Of a stretch of DNA of 11,194 bases, positions 8,816-11,194 are shown one piece after another. The notes beneath the pieces were generated by a model, which saw nothing but the letters and a program-made list of their open reading frames with translations, made no database searches and was not told the origin of the DNA. Source of the DNA: Saccoglossus kowalevskii (lineage: Eukaryota; Hemichordata; Enteropneusta; Harrimaniidae); the NCBI RefSeq assembly GCF_000003605.2, contig NW_003122908.1:280885-292078 (forward strand), written 5' to 3'. Made by a program: the position numbers and the translations under genes. Each line of letters begins with the position of its first letter. Position 1 is the first letter of the stretch.

Positions 8816-8871
8816 TTGACTGTTGCAGATCAACGAGTACGAACTGACACGTTCCCAAGCTGTAATTAGGT

Positions 8872-10187
8872 AATTTTCAAGTGATTGGAAGGTATCGAAG
8901 GAGTAACCGGCGGTAATCAGTGCAAGTCGCGCCCAGGTCCAAACCTCGTACTTGTGATTTCCATTTGAAGAGCGCATCGGATTGTGGGAAAATCAACTTT
9001 TATCAACACAAATGTTGAACATGCGCAGCGCGACGGCTACTGCGCTTTAAACTAAAGGCAAGGTTCCGCTACAAAAGTGGCATCACTAATTCGTACATTT
9101 TACACTTTAAACTCTCCGACAACAGTGTTACTGGAAAACCCGAGTGAGTTGAGAAATCACTCGTAACTTTTGTCGAGCAGATTACAATTATCATTCCATT
9201 GAAACAATATTTTTGACGAATACCTCAAGTAAATGTAATCACAATCGCTAATTTTAGAAGAGCTATGCAATACTGATAAATATTTTACCTGGGAGCGCAA
9301 TTCAGCGATTGATAACATACCTCACGAGTTTTACCATGTGATGGCATATGTGACGTAAATTTTATTAATATCATAGATGACATTTCACCTTTTATCTGTG
9401 GTCGTTACCATTTCCTCTTTTAAAGAGGGGACATCAGTATATATGTATGTGCAACTCTAGCATGCTATAATTATTATAATTATTCACCCAGACCAAATCT
9501 TCAGTATACTACAGCACTGACTGACATATTAACGACAACATTCAAGCTGACCTTCTCTTTGACAGTATCGACTATGTTAATATCACAAGCAATGTCCGGG
9601 ACATATTTTCTTTTGCCCAGAGAAAGCATTTGATCGAATTCACCACAAATAATTGAATACAACCTTAACAATGTTTGGGTTTGCTTCAATATCTCCCCCA
9701 CGTCAGCTATCTCGGGGCATTAGACAATGCTGCCCTCTTTGTCATATCATTTCAACTGAGCCATTGCTCGATACAATTAGAAACGAATAGTGTTTCGAGC
9801 GAAACTTAATTTCTTAACATTGAGGGCGCCCTTGAGCGCCAAAGGAATCAAAACATAGATTCAAAATGACAGCTCGCACTGATGTAGCGAACGGTGTTTG
9901 AACGGCTTTGAAGGTCGTGGAAATCACCAGTTTATAGAAACATTTGCCATCTATATGATGGTGTATTAGGTGAGTTTTTTGGCGTTGTAGATGATTGTTG
10001 TTGTTTTTTTCTGATGTGGACATGCCATTTCCAATATTAGGGTGAAATTTTGAACGTTGAAAGTCATGTGTTTATGATTTGCCGGACGGTTACCGAGACT
10101 GTATAATGAGTAATGATGATGTTATATTTGTTAATCAGTTGCTTTGTACATGTAATGTTCAGAGTTTTAAAGGATGATGTTTACTAC
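8872..10187. other. Largely non-coding stretch, possible first intron
   Basis: If the promoter at 8753-8815 is real, this would be intron. It holds NRF1 half-sites near 9021-9032 (ATGCGCAGCGCG), a CSL-like GTGGGAA at 8984-8990, a TGAGGGCGC word fused to a GGGCGCCC palindrome at 9821-9831, and a short G/T-rich run near 9990-10010. One - strand frame (9501-9719) has a mildly protein-like translation (see findings). No RNA gene or transposon is recognised. Confidence 0.4.
9414..9428. repeat. Short palindrome
   Basis: CCTCTTT-T-AAAGAGG is a perfect 7-bp inverted repeat around one base. No associated gene end or element edge is seen. Confidence 0.4.
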
Positions 10188-10209
10188 AGAATACGCTTAG
10201 AATACGCTA
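10188..10209 (+). repeat. Two-copy 11-bp tandem repeat
   Basis: AGAATACGCT plus one base is repeated directly (10188-10198 and 10199-10209). It lies about 150 bp before the minisatellite and shares no obvious unit with it. Confidence 0.6.
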
Positions 10210-10360
10210 GGGTGATTTATTGTTGAAGCAACATGCTTTTGCATAGTTAATATAGCAAGTTTACTAGTTTGTGATGCATAATTAGAAATGTTTATATTGA
10301 GGTGTCGATAGTTGAGTTTCTGGTATTTAGAAAATAGTATTATATTATAGGATCAATAAC

Positions 10361-11194
10361 CTGTCTACGCTGCTAACCTGTGACGATAGTCAACGCTGCT
10401 AACCTGTGACGATAGTCAACGCTGCTAACCTGTGATGATAGTCAATGCTGCTAACCTGTGACGATAGTCTATGCTGCTAACCTGTGGCGATAGTCAACGC
10501 TGCTAACCTGTGACGATAGTCAACGCTGCTAACCTGTGACGATAGTCAACGCTGCTAATCTGTGACGGTAGTCAACGCTGCTAACCTATGATAGTCAATG
10601 CTGCTAACCTGTGACGATAGTCAACGCTGCTAACCTGTGACGATAGTCAACGCTGCTAACCTGTGACGATAGTCAACGCTGCTAACCTGTGACGATAGTC
10701 AACGCTGCTAACCTGTGATGGTAGTCAACGCTGCTAACCTGTGACGATAGTCAACGCTGCTAACCTGTGACGATAGTCAACGCTGCTAACCTGTGACGAT
10801 AGTCAATGCTGCTAACCTGTGACGATAGTCTATGCTGCTAACCTGTGACGATAGTCTACGCTGCTAACCTGTGACGATAGTCAATGTTGCTAACCTGTGA
10901 CGATAGTCAACGCTGCTAACCTGTGACGATAGTCAATGCTGCTAACCTGTCATGATAGTCAATGCTGCTAACCTGTGACGATAGTCAACACTTCTAACCT
11001 GTCGTGATAGTCATCGCTGCTAACCTGTGACGATAGTCAATGCTTCTAACCTGTCATGATAGTCAACGCTGCTAACCTGTGACGATAGTCAACGCTGCTA
11101 ACCTGTGATGATAGTCAATGCTGCTAACCTGTGACGATAGTCTATGCTGCTAACCTGTGACGATAGTCAACGCTGCTAACCTATGACAGTCAAT
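10361..11194 (+). repeat. 26-bp minisatellite array, about 33 units, open at the window edge
   Basis: A head-to-tail array begins abruptly near 10361 and continues to the last base, so its full length is unknown. The consensus unit can be read at 10388-10413. Eleven units are exact copies of it, 30 are 26 bp long or nearly so, two are shortened by 3 bp (10570-10592 and 11165-11187), and the last is cut by the window end. Each unit carries TGAC-GATA-GTCA, an interrupted palindrome with GATA at its centre, and CGCTGCTAACC. The unit is not a multiple of three and contains TAA, TGA and TAG on the + strand and TAG on the - strand, so no frame stays open and a repetitive protein is excluded. There are no unique spacers, so it is not a CRISPR array. 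The sharp left boundary follows an AT-rich segment. Confidence 0.97.

Noticed and set aside
8441-8977. Small frames on both strands around the NRF1/YY1 region as coding genes
   Set aside because: The translations resemble no family and overlap one another. The motifs indicate a promoter or leader exon, not a coding region.
10361-11194. CRISPR-like array
   Set aside because: The units are contiguous with no unique spacers, and the sequence is eukaryotic in character. It is a simple tandem minisatellite.
10361-11194. Coding tandem repeat (repetitive protein)
   Set aside because: The 26-bp period moves through all three phases, and stops inside every unit close every frame on both strands.

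Overview
The window reads as a piece of metazoan nuclear genome, most likely from an invertebrate or early-branching deuterostome; I cannot name the species. It is AT-rich, has no long open frame (the longest is about 129 codons and resembles nothing I know) and shows no bacterial gene packing. It carries two decayed non-LTR retrotransposons, isolated metazoan-style promoter motifs (NRF1, YY1, RFX X-box, CRE) and a large minisatellite. CpG is not strongly depleted. Almost all of it looks intergenic or intronic.

Layout. 1-520: short direct repeats and a small motif cluster (TGCGCAGTA twice, a perfect CRE, CCAAT) about 110-240 bp upstream of a 25-codon frame followed by a good splice-donor sequence. 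520-2940: AT-rich non-coding DNA with a short GC-richer patch at 1230-1320. 2950-2988: a palindromic E-box and a textbook RFX X-box. 3000-4180: non-coding, with another CRE and an IRF-like site. 4185-4643 (+): a heavily decayed reverse transcriptase fragment. 4650-7320: non-coding, with chance-looking open frames, a third CRE, a nested inverted repeat and an E2F-like site. 7322-8160 (-): a second, longer reverse transcriptase fossil covering nearly the whole RT domain. 8368-8871: an NRF1/ETS/YY1 group that looks like the promoter and first exon of a housekeeping gene on the + strand. 8872-10360: non-coding, with one mildly protein-like frame on the - strand. 10361-11194: an array of about 33 copies of a 26-bp unit that runs off the end of the window.

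No intact protein-coding gene can be supported. The firmest calls are the minisatellite, the - strand RT fossil and the + strand RT fragment. The most interesting observations are the CpG-to-TpG variants and ordered multi-unit blocks inside the array, the dispersed TGAGGGCG word, three perfect CRE palindromes, and the NRF1/ETS/YY1 candidate promoter. I saw no clearly new multi-gene system.
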